The position numbers and the translations under genes are program-made. Positions 10,303 through 22,195 of a stretch of 64,000 nucleotides of DNA are shown one piece after another. Position 1 is the first letter of the stretch; each line of letters begins with the position of its first letter. Source of the stretch: Eurosta solidaginis (Eukaryota > Arthropoda > Insecta > Diptera > Tephritidae); assembly GCF_040869045.1 (NCBI RefSeq), contig NC_090319.1, forward strand, positions 338,500,302 through 338,564,301, given 5' to 3'. The notes under the pieces were generated by a model that searched no databases, had not been told where the DNA came from, and saw only the letters and a program-made list of their open reading frames with translations.

Positions 10303-11035
10303 CAGGCGTGCTTAACCCGATATCATTTCGTTACGATAATTAACGTTAATAAACGAAACAAAGTCATTTCGTTTCGTTTATTAACGTTAAGAACGTCAAA
10401 TTAACGAAATGATTTTGTTTCGTTTTCTGCTCTATCAAAACATAGCAGGGATGCACCTTAACGTTAAGCTAATCGTTTATCAAAAAATTTCCACCGTTTC
10501 TGTTGAAACACTTCGAAATATTATCGATAAAGAAATTATCAAGATAAATTGTATCTCGTTTTTAACCGAAACGAAAAACTTTCGTTAACGTTAAAAACGG
10601 TAACAAAAACGTGATACTTTATGTTTGAATTGTGCTGGCAATGCTATAGCCATGGCGAAGCCGTAAGGTGGTAACAGCGAGCGGACATACACACACAAAC
10701 TCCATGTAATTTGTTTGTGTAATTCGTTGGTGGTAATGTCAAAAATACTCTGAGAAATGTTCGTACTGTCAAAATTCATGAGAAAAGTTGCAATCAGCTT
10801 GGCTAATGCTTTAGCCTTTAATGACTCCGCCATCAATCAGCTTTGCCAGCATAGTTTGAAATTAATAATCAACATATACGATTTGATTTCGTTTTGATAG
10901 AGCAGAAAACGAAACAAAATCATTTCGTTAATTTGACGTTCTTAACGTTAATAAACGAAACGAAATGACTTTGTTTCGTTTATTAACGTTAATTATCGTA
11001 ACGAAATGATATCGTTTCGTTGGTTAAGCATGCCT
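10303..11035. mobile_element. Foldback/MITE element with ~130-bp inverted arms
   Basis: Left arm 10303-10440 and right arm 10893-11035 are nearly perfect reverse complements, rich in ACGTTAATAAACGAAA words; the ends are CAGGCGTGCTTAACC and GGTTAAGCATGCCTG. A minus-strand open frame of 81 aa (10836-10591) lies in the loop and has no recognised domain. The loop also starts with CAGGGATGCACCTTAACG, possibly the end of a second related element. No clean 8-bp target duplication was found. Confidence 0.7.
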
Positions 11036-12073
11036 GGTAAAAATGTGACTTTTGTTTAAACAATTTGGCTGATATAAGAAAGGAATCAAGTTTTTTTTTT
11101 TTGATGCAGATCGAAGGTAAATATTTCAAAGTTTTACTGAAAAGTAGAATTTTTTAAATACATCCATCCGTTTATGAGTTATAACTGTGTAAACAAAAAT
11201 TTTATGATTTTTTACTACATTTTGGCAATTTGCCACGCCCCTATAATATATATCATCAAATTATATTAACTGTACCATCTCACGTAGCTAAGCTTTCAAA
11301 TGCAAGAAACCGTTTTAAAATCGGAGCATTCTGTGTGAAGTTATGTGCATACATGGCGTTTAGCGACTTTATTTTGTAAGATTTATAGATAGATAGATAC
11401 TCATATAAACTGTGATCTCTGTCCCCTTTTTAACGGCTTAAAGCTTCCAATTTCATCAAAAAATTTTACTACCCAAACTTAAGTTTATAATATATGTTTA
11501 TGGATATCAATAAATTTACTTAAGCACAACCTACAAGTTTGTGGCAGACTTATAGTCTTCGCAAAACTTAATTTAAGCATCATTACGAAAAGTGCTATTA
11601 ATATCAATCTTAAATTGCCTATGAGTCACTTTTGTATACAGTTTTTCTTTATTAATCATATAAGTACATAGTCCTACATTGATCTTATCGAAAGTCTTGT
11701 GCTGAGTATGAAATACATGGACTACGCCTTAAATTTTACAACTCATGATTTCGATACATACAGTGACAGACAAAAGTCTGTCCGCTGGATTTTTCCAAAA
11801 AATGTGATTATACAGTTTTACATTAAACCTTTTTTAATACATAACAAACTACAAAAATCCTTACATTAATATAAAATAACAAAGTTATTGGAAATAAACG
11901 TGAAAACAACGTTGACAAAAGTCTACATACAGCACACAAATAATCTGTTTTAGTATGACCAGCTTCACGCAACACTAAATAATATTCATTTTGTTCAGTT
12001 GATTTTCCAACAGTTGCATAATTGATGTACATTTGAGCGATTTTCCGTCATCCCTTGTCAAATTTTGTTTCGA

Positions 12074-12110
12074 GACAAACTGGTTGCGGCATTGTATCAT
12101 CGTCAGTGTC
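12074..12110 (-). ncRNA. Hammerhead-like H2, decayed
   Basis: Same layout as the copy at 2573: stem I GACA/TGTC and CTGACGA kept, but the GAAA core is GCAA and stem II pairs poorly (GATA against TGCC). Predicted inactive. Confidence 0.5.
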
Positions 12111-12189
12111 TATTTTCTGTTTTAGTATGATCAGCTTCACGCAACACTAAATAATATTCATTTTGTTCAGTTGATTTTCCAACAGGTTG

Positions 12190-12582
12190 CATAATTGATG
12201 TACATTTGAGCGATTTTCCGTCATCCCTTGTCAAATTTTGTTTCGAGACAAACTGGTTTCGGCATTGTATCATCGTCAGTGTCTATTTTCGTTCTGATCT
12301 GTTGTTGCCGTCTGTCTTGTATTTACAGTTCGTGGCTACATGAGCAGGTATTCTCAAATGGATGTTTGTGTATATTTATGTATATGTGCTGTGTGTTCAT
12401 TCAGAACCGACGATGGTTTTTACTGATCGATTTGTGCGGCAGACTTAGTCAGGTAGAAGTCAGTAATTCTAGTCGTTTGACCTTCTTTGTGGGTTTGTTT
12501 CTTTGGCGCGTTTACTGGTTCGTCTCGAAACAAAATTTGACAAGGTATGACGGAAAATCGTTCCAACATACATCAGCTGAAT
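12190..12582. mobile_element. Foldback built from the hammerhead repeat
   Basis: CGATTTTCCGTCATCCCTTG with CAAATTTTGTTTCGAGAC (about 12209-12250) is repeated in reverse complement at about 12520-12570. Arms are ~60-70 bp; the right arm lacks the ribozyme core. The loop shows no gene. Inverted arms around a hammerhead also occur at 37070-37352. Confidence 0.6.
12247..12283 (-). ncRNA. Hammerhead-like H3, partly decayed
   Basis: Stem I GACA/TGTC, CTGACGA and GAAA are intact; stem II is weakened (GATA against TGCC) and the stem III hexamer ACCAGT is no longer self-complementary. Activity is doubtful. Confidence 0.5.
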
Positions 12583-12594
12583 AATATTGTTTTT

Positions 12595-13660
12595 TTAGTA
12601 TTCAGTTGGTTCACGGTTAGCATAAATAACATCTTGAAGCTGTCTTGCTATTGATGTTACTAAATTTGTTAACTCTGCAGCTTCTCTGATGCCTTCTTTG
12701 AGCAAAGCAGCGCTAGTCATCTCTTTTTTCTAGTTTCACGTTCTTTAATTTCCCAAACATGCCTAATTATATTTAAATCTGGGCTTTGAAGTGGGGTATT
12801 TAATTGTCTTATTGTTATCCTGCTGAAAGATCCAACGTGCACCGAGCTCCAATTTATCCACCAGTGGTTTCAAATTATGTTCCAATTAAAACTTGCATCT
12901 AAACCGATCCATAGTAACCTCAATAAATGTGTTCTCCAACTCCAGAAAGCTTCCCAAACTATAAAACAGCAAAACTTTACAGTTGATACCAAATTCCATG
13001 GTTCGAGTGCAGTATTTTTCTTTCTCCACACTTTTGTTCTTCGCTATCGCTATCGAAAATATTGAACGCATTGGTAAACGAAAGTTTTTGCCAAAAATCC
13101 ATCTCCTTTTTAACACGCTTATATTAACTTCACTTGTAATGTGCTTGTTTGTAACTCTCTAGGCTAGGTGCGCAAAATAGAGTTAGACCAATCTAGCGGC
13201 AATTATTGAAGAAAAATTATTTAATTTTTTTTTAAACTATATATTATTTCTGTATGCTTTTAAAAACTCCAAGGGAATGCTATGGTTTTTTTTTCATAAA
13301 TAAGAGGCTTTTACGTGGTGTTCTGCTGTGAAAGCCGTTCTTGTTGAGAGATCTTTGGACTATTGTTGGATGGACACATTTGCCTGATGAGTGTGCTATA
13401 TCCTCGACTCATTTTGGAGCAGAAACTTTTGGATTTTTGTCAAATTCTTCTTGCGGTATAGTTTGCTCGGATGCCCATTGCGCTTCGAATTTTCGATAGA
13501 ACCTATTTTTTCAATGTTTACTACAATGTTCTGTTCTTTAGCTTGACTCTAATTTGCAATTTAGCCACATAATGTTTTTCTTTTGTGGGCTGTACAACCA
13601 AATTTCTACATCCGCCGATATTTCTTTCAAGGAGGCATTTTTGATCTTTAAGTGATCCAA
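12595..13660 (-). pseudogene. Tc1-family transposase, decayed
   Basis: Order on the minus strand: N-terminal LKEISADV (about 13650); paired-like HTH pieces (NGHPSKLYRKKNL; SGKCVHPTIVQRSLNKNGF; HSRTPRK, about 13480-13310); catalytic-domain pieces EKYCTRTMEFG...LLFYSLGSF (about 13030-12940); GARWIFQQDN (second catalytic Asp) at about 12840-12800; PLQSPDLNIIRHVWE at about 12785-12755; and a C-terminus QLQDVIYANREPTEY ending at TAA 12597-12595. The usual Pro-Ile-Glu at the third catalytic residue is Ile-Arg here, and several frame changes and stops break the protein. The family is clear; the exact start is not. Confidence 0.85.
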
Positions 13661-13880
13661 CTGGAACTTAACTCAATATAAGCAAATCAACAAACTTAAG
13701 TGAAGGATTAAACTAGCTACACAGTACTTTAGGGTTAGTACAACACATCATATTAGACTGCATGCTAGGTAACGGAGCTGTATGTACACTTTTGTTCACG
13801 CTAATATTGCTTTCTTTCACCATAACTTTGTTGTTTTATGTTGAAGCACGAAATCGTTTTAGGTAAAACTTTTACAAAAC

Positions 13881-15476
13881 AAGTAAGGAAGGCTAAGTTC
13901 GGGTGTAACCGAACATTACATACTCAGCTGAGAGCTATGGAGACAAAATAAGGGAAAATCACCATGTAGGAAAATGAACCTAGGGTAACCCTGGAATGTG
14001 TTTGTATGATATGTGTATCAAATGGAAGGTATTAAAGAGTTTTTTAAGAGGGATTAGGCCATAGTTCTATGGGTGGACGCCATTTGAGGATATCGCCATA
14101 AAAGTGGGAGTATTTGTTTGTACGATATTGGTATGAAATGAAAGTTACCAACGAGGGTTTTAAAAGGGAGGGGTGGTAGTTGTATATGTGAAGGCGTTTT
14201 CGAGATATTGAGCAAAATGTGGACGAGGGTGAACCACAACATCATCTGTTAGGTACCGCTAATTTATTTATATATGTAATACCACGAACAGTATTCCTGC
14301 CGAGATTCCAAGAGCTTTTGATTTCGCCCTGCAAAACTTTTTCACTTTCTTCTACTTATTTAATATGGAAGGTGTCACACCCATTTTACAAAGTTTTTTT
14401 CTAAAGTTATATTTTGCGTCAATAAACCAATCCCATTACCATGTTTCATCCCTTTTTTCGTATTTGGTATAGAATTATGGCATTTTTTTCATTTTTCGTA
14501 ACTTTCGATATCGAAAAATTGGGCGTGGTCATAGTCGGATTTCGGCCATTTTTTACACCAATACAAAGTGAGTTCAGATAAGCACGTGAACTGAGTTTAG
14601 TAAGGATATATCGCTTTTTGCTTAAGTTATCATGTTAACGGCCGAGCGGAAGGACAGACGGTCGACTGTGCATAAAAACAGGGCTTGGCTTCACCGATTT
14701 CGCCCTTTTTCAGAAAACAGTTATCGCCCTATAATCAAAGCCACTACCAAATTTCACAAGGATTGGTAAATTTTTGTTCGACTTATGGCATTAAAAGTAT
14801 CCCAGACAAATTAAATGAAAAAGGGCGGAGCCCTTATATACTGTAAAGATATTAAATTTTTTGTTAAAATTTGACTTTTAAAAATTTTTTTTTTAAGTGG
14901 ACGTTCTCGTCATCCGATTTTGCTCATTTTTATTCAGCATATATATAGTAATATGAGTAATCATCATGATATCTTCAACGACTGCAAAATTACAGCTTGC
15001 AAAACTTTTAAATTACCTTCTTTAAAAAGTGGGCGGTGCCACGCCCATTGTCCAAAATTTTACCAATTTTCTATTCTGCGTCATAAGTTCAGCTCACTAA
15101 CCAAGTTTCATTGCTTTATCTGTCTTTGGTAATGAATTATCGCACTTTTTCTGCTTTTCGAAATTTACGATATCGAAAAAGTTGGCGTGGTTATAGTCCG
15201 AGATCGTTCATTTTAAATAGCGATCTGAGATGATTGCCCAGGAACCTACGTACCAAATTTCATCAAGATACCTCAAAATTTACTCAAGTTATCGTGTTAA
15301 CGGGCAGACGGACGGACGGACGGACGGGCATGGCTCAATAAAATTTTTTTTCGATCCTGATGATTTTGATGTATGGAAGTCTATATCTATCTCGATTCCT
15401 TTATACCTGTACAACCAACCGTTATCCAATCAAAGTTAATATACTCTGTGAGCTCTGCTCAACTGAGTATAAAAAA
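13881..15476 (+). repeat. Interspersed repeat A, long copy
   Basis: Starts AAGTAAGGAAGGCTAAGTTC, then GGGTGTAACCGAACATTACAT and ACTCAGCTGAGAGCT; ends GAGCTCTGCTCAACTGAGTATA with poly-A. The terminal ACTCAG(C/T)TGAG words make short inverted ends. Inside are minisatellite-like units and a GGACGGACGGACGG tract near 15310. Non-coding. Related copies: 20817-21938, 41612-42520, 60719-61237. This copy split the right end of the Tc1 element. Confidence 0.75.
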
Positions 15477-15576
15477 GGTTTAAATGAAATTGCATAGTCA
15501 CATTTTTCTGCAAAGTTGTTGTCTTTTCTAAACAATGAAAGTAGAGGGTGTATGTAGACTTCTATCCGTCACTGTA

Positions 15577-16690
15577 TGCTGTATATGTATATATGTATGT
15601 ATTTTGTGGTAAAGTAAATCTAGACAAGTAAAAAGCTGGCTTTATATGTATGTAGAAATTTAGAGAAAACAACATATCTCGATATCTCTTAATAAAATTT
15701 CGTTTCAGGATCTTAGCACTAAATAGCTGCTATAAAATATAGGAAATCACAATATGAGGTGCTGTTAGCTTTTTAGTTCAACGTCTATTTATCACCTTTA
15801 TCTTAACTATAGATAGGTTGTTTTGCTGAATTGCCACAAACATTCTCATATGTCTGGTTTAATTCCAAATCTTTCTCATGTGAGGTGTTATCAAGTTGAC
15901 AGCATTGAGTCAATCTTTAGCAAAAATCACTCAACTGTATGAATTTATGTTTAATAAAAACTTGAATTGGGAGAATGCCATTCAACTTCTTAGAAAACCT
16001 ATTGAGGTGGTAAGATTTTAATTTTCTCACAATTTGCACTTTCCACATTTGGGCTATGCTCCTTGACCTTTTTTTGATGTTTTATTTTATCAGAGCTTAT
16101 TGCTTGGTTGGTGTTTCTGTTGTGAACTTAAATGAATTTCAGTATATAAACTTTATATTTTTCATGATGGCCTTTTTTCAAACCAAAATACAAACAACTT
16201 AATTCCAAGTTCTTGGAAATTCTCTATACAAACCGTACACAAAAGTACTTAGCTTGATGGGTAAATAGAGTACGCCATGCAAAGGAATTCATGTCAAATG
16301 AAACCAATTTTGGCTCATAAACTTTACGGTTAGGAGCCAGAAAAATATCATAATTATGAAATGTACCAATGTGTGGTGAAACCGTGACAATAACATATAT
16401 TAGGGTGCTCCTGCCTTGAGCCTTGACACTAAGAGTTTATGGGTCTAAAAAGTTATTAAGAACATAATAATGGATTTTTTAGCCTTTTTTATTTTCTTCT
16501 GTTATATCCGGCCGTTGTACAAACCCTCTATCTCTAATTCGCATATCAACATTGCCTGCATATATTCAGTGTCGTTGAAGTTTTTTGGCTATTTTCCGCG
16601 TGATCGGTATACCCTAACCAATATGCCGGTTTCAGACCTTTGCCTTTTGAAAACCGAAACGTTTTCTGCATACGCAATAAGATGGACTAC
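15577..16690. other. AT-rich spacer
   Basis: No repeat match within the window and no domain in any frame; the plus-strand 115-aa frame at 16470-16817 runs into repeat D and looks fortuitous. Confidence 0.4.
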
Positions 16691-16694
16691 CTAT

Positions 16695-17060
16695 GAATCC
16701 CGTCCTGTTGTTGTTGTAGCAGTGCTTCGATCCTTTCAGAAGGTACGATCGCTCACAAATTGTTATCAATATCCTCTAAAGGGAGTCCAAGGAAACTTGC
16801 CATTTCGTCTGGGTTAGACCAAAAAGATATGGGTGTCAGAGGCGCTGATTCCACATTGCAATGGAAAAGATGGTTAGTCATGTGGGCATAGGTTACGTGC
16901 GCAACATTCATTGAGTTTACCTGGGTCTATTCTGGATAAATAATAAGAGTTTTACCTATTATAGTATTCAGATCGAACTTTTGCCACAGTGACTCAAGTC
17001 TCCCTGGGGAATTTCTTCACTCAACTACGAAAATTCCACCACAAAATCTGGGCGAAGGTT
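16695..17060 (+). repeat. Interspersed repeat D, partial
   Basis: GTTGTTGTAGCAGTGCTTCG followed by CACAAATTGTTATCAATATCC and AGGGAGTCCAAGGAAACTTG. A second divergent piece at 51255-51480 shares the TTGG-TAGTCATGTGG-like and GTTTCACCTGTT segments. Non-coding. Confidence 0.5.
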
Positions 17061-17099
17061 TTGAGACTGGGGTAGATTCCTGCAGGAATGATAATGGCG

Positions 17100-17640
17100 A
17101 CCTGTTAACTGACGCACAGAGTGTTTAAGTTGTGGAGAGAACAATTCTCCACATTGCTAGCTAGCGGAGGAGAAGAGAAACCCGATACCACAATCGCCTC
17201 TGATGGAAAACATGTTCCGGCACCCGACTATGACGTAGTGAGACTGACAATATTCCGGCTACAAAATCACAAGGTACCAATGCCTGCCGAGTTGTTTAAA
17301 CACGGAGGCGAATCGTTGGTTAAGAGTACGCATCAACTCCTATACAAAATATGGTCGGTTGAGCGCATGCCTCCGGAATGGAATATGAGTGTGCTCTGCC
17401 AAATGCACAAGAAAAGCGATCCCGCAAACCGGGCCAATTACTGCGGAATCAGCCTACATAATATCGCATATAAGGTTCTATATAGCGTACTGTGTGAAAG
17501 ACTGAAGCCCATAGTCAACAACCTGATTGAACCTTATCAGTGCGGCTTCAGACCTGGTAAACCTAATATCGGCCAGATCTTCACTATGCGCCAAGTCCTG
17601 GATAAGAGAATCGACACTCACCATCTTTTGATCATAAAGA
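17100..17640 (+). pseudogene. LINE reverse transcriptase fragment (5' RT)
   Basis: The frame from about 17121 gives VVRLTIFRLQNHKVPMPAEL (normally a GADG-type block), PPEWNMSVLCQMHKKSD, CGISLHNIAYKVLYSVLCER, IEPYQCGFRPGK and IFTMRQVLDKRIDTHHLL, in the order of RT blocks 1-2a. It stops at 17640 just before the first catalytic Asp block and is replaced by A-rich sequence. No endonuclease upstream. Same family as 18240-19440. Confidence 0.75.
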
Positions 17641-17669
17641 AAATTGAAATAAAAATAAATTGAAACTAA

Positions 17670-18235
17670 CAAAAAAACATTTCAATAAAGTAATTTCGTA
17701 GCTTGTGCAAGAAGATAATCCTAGATATTAACACATTTTAAGTCTCTTCATACATACCTAATCCTATAAATACAACATAAACAAAAAAACAGAAAAAGTT
17801 AGAAATGGGATTTATAAACGCACGACTTTGGTTCTGTGCGCCAGGTGTTTGGTAAATGATTTTATCACTTTTGTGGTCAAGTCAAAGTTAGAAAATAAAC
17901 ACGAATAGTTTTGAGAATTTTGTTTTTGTTATGCAAATATTTTATATAGTTGTTTTATGTAGTTGTTTTATGTAGTTGTTTTAGAACATATGCATTCAAT
18001 TACCACATGCAGGCCGGAATGAAAGCTTTTACATATGTAAGTATGTAAATTGGGGACTATCGCCAGGTTTATTTTACGTGGAATATGCATAACTCTTGGG
18101 GTAGTTGAAAAACCCGACAAAAAAAGTTATGTGTGCATATTAAATTTTGAAAATAAATACAATTTTTGTAAATACATAAGGGCTGTTACAGAAAGTTTTG
18201 CAAAATGCTCATAAAGTCTTTACAGTTGCACTTAT
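17670..18235. other. AT-rich spacer between LINE pieces
   Basis: Nothing recognised. A GTAGTTGTTTTATGTAGTTG short tandem run lies near 17950. Confidence 0.4.
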
Positions 18236-18239
18236 CTGC

Positions 18240-19440
18240 TTTCCTTAATGGAGACGGAGATGTACCGCACAGGGACGACGAACCCGATGTCCCCCCACCC
18301 GATTACGACGAAGTCAGCAATAACCAGATTAACGAACAACAAGGCCGCGGGCGCTGATAGATTGTCTGCGGAGCTTTCCAAATGCGGCGGTGAGGAGTTG
18401 GTAAGGCGCATGCATCAGCTTCTTTGCAAAATAATGTTTTTGCCCAGTCCACAAGAAAGGTGATACTGCAAAGTGTGCCAACTATCGTGGAATTATCCCT
18501 CTTTATATTGCATATAAGGCCCAGTCAAGTGTATTGTGCGAAAGATTGAAATCCACTGTGAATCGGCTGCTTGAACCCCATCAGTGCGGCTTCTGGCCTG
18601 GTAAATCTAACATCTAACAGATTTTCACAATGCCCCAAGTCTTGGAAAAAAACCGCGAAAAAAGAATCGACACACATCACATCAATTCACTGTTAACATA
18701 ACAAAACAACACCCATCATTTCTTCGTCGATTATAAGGCCACCTTGGACAGCGCGAAAAGGAACTGCCTATATGGCGCTATGTCTGAATTTGGTTTCCCC
18801 CACAAAAATTATACGGCTTTGAAAATGACATTGATCAACAACATCAGCTCAGTCAGAATTTGGAAAGACCTCTCCAAGCCGTTCGAAACTAAACGAGGTT
18901 TCAGACGGGGTGGCCCCCTATCATGCGATTTCTTTAATTTGATGCTGCACAAGATTACACTATCAGCAGAACTTAACAGCCTTGGAACAATATTCTATAA
19001 AAGCATGCATTTACTGTCATATGCTGATGACATTGATATCATCGGCCTAAACACACGCGCTGTTAGTTCTGGTTACTCCAAACTGGAAAAAGAAGCGGTC
19101 AAGATGGGTTTGATGGTGAATGAGGACAAAACGAAGTACCTGCTGTCATCGAGCAAAGAGTCAGCGCATATGCGACTTGGCAACCACTCTACTGTTGGCA
19201 GCCATAATTTCGAAATAGTAAAAGACTTCGTTTATTTGGGAGCCAGCATCAACAGTAGCAACAATATCAGCTTTGAAATCCTGCGAAGAATCACTCTTGC
19301 CAATAAATGCTACGATGGACTAGGTAGGCAATTGAAAAGTAAAGTCCTCTCTCGGCAAACGAAAATTATGCTCTACAAGTCACTTATTACTCTCGTCCTG
19401 CTATGCGGTGCAGAAGCATGGGCCATGATTTTTCTACCCA
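18240..19440 (+). pseudogene. LINE reverse transcriptase fragment with YADD
   Basis: Blocks in order, with frame breaks: ITRLTNNKAAGADRLSAELS (18310), CANYRGI / IAYKAQSSVLCERLKS (18475), EPHQCGFWPGKSNI then an in-frame stop, HHFFVDYKATLDSAKRN (18715, the catalytic Asp block), FETKRGFRRGGPLSC, then SYADDIDII (about 19017) holding the RT active-site pair of Asp, NEDKTKYLLSS, FVYLGASIN and the thumb region to about 19430. A non-LTR retrotransposon of the same family as the fragment 0.6 kb upstream. An inactive, 5'-truncated copy. Confidence 0.85.
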
Positions 19441-19569
19441 AATTACATTCTAATTTCAATTTTTCCTACAACAAAGAAGAATCTTTATGCGTTTTTTACC
19501 ATTGTAAGACGTCTTTTGCCAAATCAATGCACTTGCTTTTCACCTCCACACCCTCACAAAAATAACCGC

Positions 19570-20810
19570 ATTTAAAATAATTTTGTGCATCTTTTTGATG
19601 TGAATTTCATCTCTCTCTCTTCGTTCATCAAAATCCTGCTTATAATAAAAGGATATAGAAACTCTTTTCAATGGCAAACAAGCGAAAAAATAAACACAAA
19701 TTTGTGGTCAACCATTACGAATGTTTCGTTTTTCAATTCAATTTTTTATCACGAACTTTAACATTTGTGCCAACATTTTTTGTTAATAAATTTTTTGTTT
19801 AAAATATATTTAAGTTTTGTCTTTGTGATATACGAGTATATAAAATAATGTGTTCACAGTTGCAAGTTCGCCTCATTTGAAGGTTTATACAAACATAATT
19901 GCGGGTTCTCTTTTAGAACTATTTAAGCAAACCAAATTCAATATAAGTTATTTTAGTGGTATGTATGTATGTATGAACGATGTTGGAGCTACATTTTCTT
20001 CAAAAGCGTTGAGACAATTTTGCGGTTAAGCTGAATCAGTCAAACACTAAATTAAAAAAGTTTGAGTACTTAAAACAAAAACTTGAGAAAAGTTTGCACG
20101 CAATAGCCCTCGTAACCCAACCCAAGTGGTGGCTACAATTTACGGTGATGAGCGTACACTTTTACCGATAACGGGTGGCGTAGCTATATAAGCATCATTA
20201 GCGAATGTTCTAGGTAGGCAACCAATGCGCATATATGTAATTTATCAAACAATATTTTACTTAACAAATATAATAAATTTATGCGATTGATAGATGAACG
20301 ATTTTGTATAATATATAACACAGACTTACAAGAATGACCCAAGTATAAGGTAAGGGATGCTATTTTGCCTAAATACCTCCAAAATTTTCAGTTATCGGTG
20401 AAAACCGTTTTTTCAAACCCTGGTACCCTCATAAGCCTTTAATATATATACATATATACGTAGTTGGCTGGTTAGGAATGTTTTAATATTTGGCATTATC
20501 AAATTTTAAATATATGTAGTGCTAAAATATTAATTTAAAAATCACATCACTAGAAGCGTCTAAAAAAACGTGAGGCGTAGCATAACCTGATTACGGTTTA
20601 GTTGGTCTTACTTATACATATATGAAAATATCATTTGTTAAGATATGAGCATCAATAGAAATTTAACACGACCCACGCTTCTTTTTATTTTTCTGATCAC
20701 CGCCCTAAATTGATGATCAGTGTGATGACTAGTACCTAGGACCTACCTAATTATTTTCTTGCTTTTAGTAATATTATTACTTAATATAAGTATTCTTTTC
20801 AATAAAACCG
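19570..20810. other. AT-rich intergenic stretch
   Basis: Contains microsatellite-like TCTC (19605) and GTATGTAT (19960) runs. No gene or known repeat recognised. Confidence 0.4.
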
Positions 20811-20816
20811 TTTAAC

Positions 20817-21938
20817 TTTTTATACCCAGCGTGCTTTGCACACAGAGTATATTAACTTTGATTGGATAACGGTTGGTTGTACAGGTATAAAGGAATCGAG
20901 ATAGATATAGACTTCCATATATCAAAATCATCAGTATCGAAAAAAAATTTGATTGAGCCATGTCCGCCCGTCCGCCCGTCCGTCCGCCCGTTAGCACGAT
21001 AACTTGAGTAAATATTGATATATCTTCACCAAATTTGGTACACGAGCTTATCTGGGCCCACAATAGATCGGTATTGAAAATGTGCCAAATCGAATGATAA
21101 CCACGCCAACTTTTTATATATATAAAATTTTGGAAAACACAAAAACCTGATAATTTAGTAAATAATACACCTAGAATGTTGAAATTTTACGTGTTGACTG
21201 ATATTGAGACTCTTGATAAAAATTTGAAACCCATTTTTAAATGGGCGTGGCACCGCCCACTTCTGATAAAATCAATTTTACAAATATTATTAATCATAAA
21301 TCAAAAATCTTTAATCCTATCGTAACAAAATTCGGCAGAGAGATTGCCTTTACTATAAGGAATGCTGTGAAGAAAAATTAATGAAATCGGTTAAGGACCA
21401 CGCCCACTTTTATATAAAAGATTTTTAAAAGGGTCGTGGACGAATAAAATTATCCATATCTGTGCAAAAAAAAGCTTTATATTAATGGTATTTCATTTCC
21501 CAAGTGGATTTATAACAATAAATAGGAAAAACTTCAAAACTAATAAAATGAGCGTGGCACCGCCCCTTTTATGGCTAAGCAATTTTCTATATTTCGGGAG
21601 CCATAACTCGAAGAAAAATTAACATATCGTAATGAAATTGTGTACACATATTTTCCTTATAGCAGAAAATATTTCTAATAAAAATGGCGGGATCGGTTAC
21701 GACCACGGCAAATTAGATATAAAGCAATTTTAAAAGGGTCGTAGACTAGAATAATAAGTTATAACTTAGCAAAAAATAGTTTTGAATCAATGGTATTTCA
21801 CTTATCAAGTTTTATTGTAAGAGGAAATCGGGAGACATTTTTTTTAAACGGGCGATGCCACGTGTTATGTAAAAAAGTAATTTATCTGAAATGAAATGGA
21901 CAATTGAAGCACACCCGAACTTAGACAACTTTACTTGT
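20817..21938 (-). repeat. Interspersed repeat A, minus orientation
   Basis: Plus strand opens TATACCCAGCGTGCTTTGC and ends ACACCCGAACTTAG...TTACTTG, the reverse of the copy at 13881. Several GGGCGTGGCACCGCCC-like palindromic words lie inside (21240, 21550). Confidence 0.7.
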
Positions 21939-22195
21939 TTTTTAATTATTTTATTTAAGGTTTTTAATCGATGTTGCTGGCGACCCAGATGTTAGTTCAA
22001 ATGCCTATTTTTTTTTATTTAATAGCCTATTATTTCTCATTATATTTAGTTCATTTATTGCCTCATTATTACAAGGACTCTTTCATGACAATTTGTTACA
22101 ATCTAAGTCCTCAATACATAATCCTACTCGACTCAGCGCCACGTATGCTTGTCCCTCCTCGAACTCCTAAGTATTTTGATGTCGCTTGCTTTGTT

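Larger units (their letters stand above)
8213..11470 (+). repeat. Interspersed repeat B, interrupted by two elements
   Basis: Begins with the words CCTTTGATGAAAATGAAATGG and continues after the Harbinger insertion with CATGTCCGTCTGTCTGTTTG. It holds degenerate ~140-bp internal units (GCTTCAAACTTCACCA...ATATTGTTGTCTGGAAAA...ATATATCCC) at 9430-9700. The same units recur at 47080-47470. Non-coding; probably a decayed non-autonomous element. It is interrupted by 8248-9229 and 10303-11035. Confidence 0.6.
11945..12288. repeat. 172-bp tandem duplication
   Basis: 11945-12116 and 12117-12288 are direct copies (CTGTTTTAGTATGA(C/T)CAGC...GTCTATTTT) differing at a few bases. Each unit holds about 85 bp of Tc1 flank plus about 85 bp of hammerhead-bearing repeat, so it arose after that repeat inserted. 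Confidence 0.85.
11761..15574 (-). mobile_element. Tc1-like transposon of IR/DR type, dead and nested
   Basis: Both outer ends read CAGTGAC(A/G)GA inward and are flanked by TA (11759-11760 and 15575-15576), the Tc1/mariner target. Each side has a second inner copy of the ACAAAAGTCTACATACA-like motif: left 11768 and 11917, right 15550 and 13778 (reverse). This is the paired direct-repeat layout of IR/DR Tc1 elements (S, Bari, Minos types). After removing the repeat at 13881-15476, the right pair spacing (~165 bp) is close to the left (~150 bp). The transposase frame is decayed, see 12595-13660. Confidence 0.8.

Noticed and set aside
12228..12584. 118-aa plus-strand frame as a gene
   Set aside because: It lies wholly in the hammerhead foldback and repeats the arm sequence; no domain.
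17121..17663. 180-aa open frame as a host gene
   Set aside because: Its blocks are those of a LINE reverse transcriptase and it ends abruptly in A-rich sequence.
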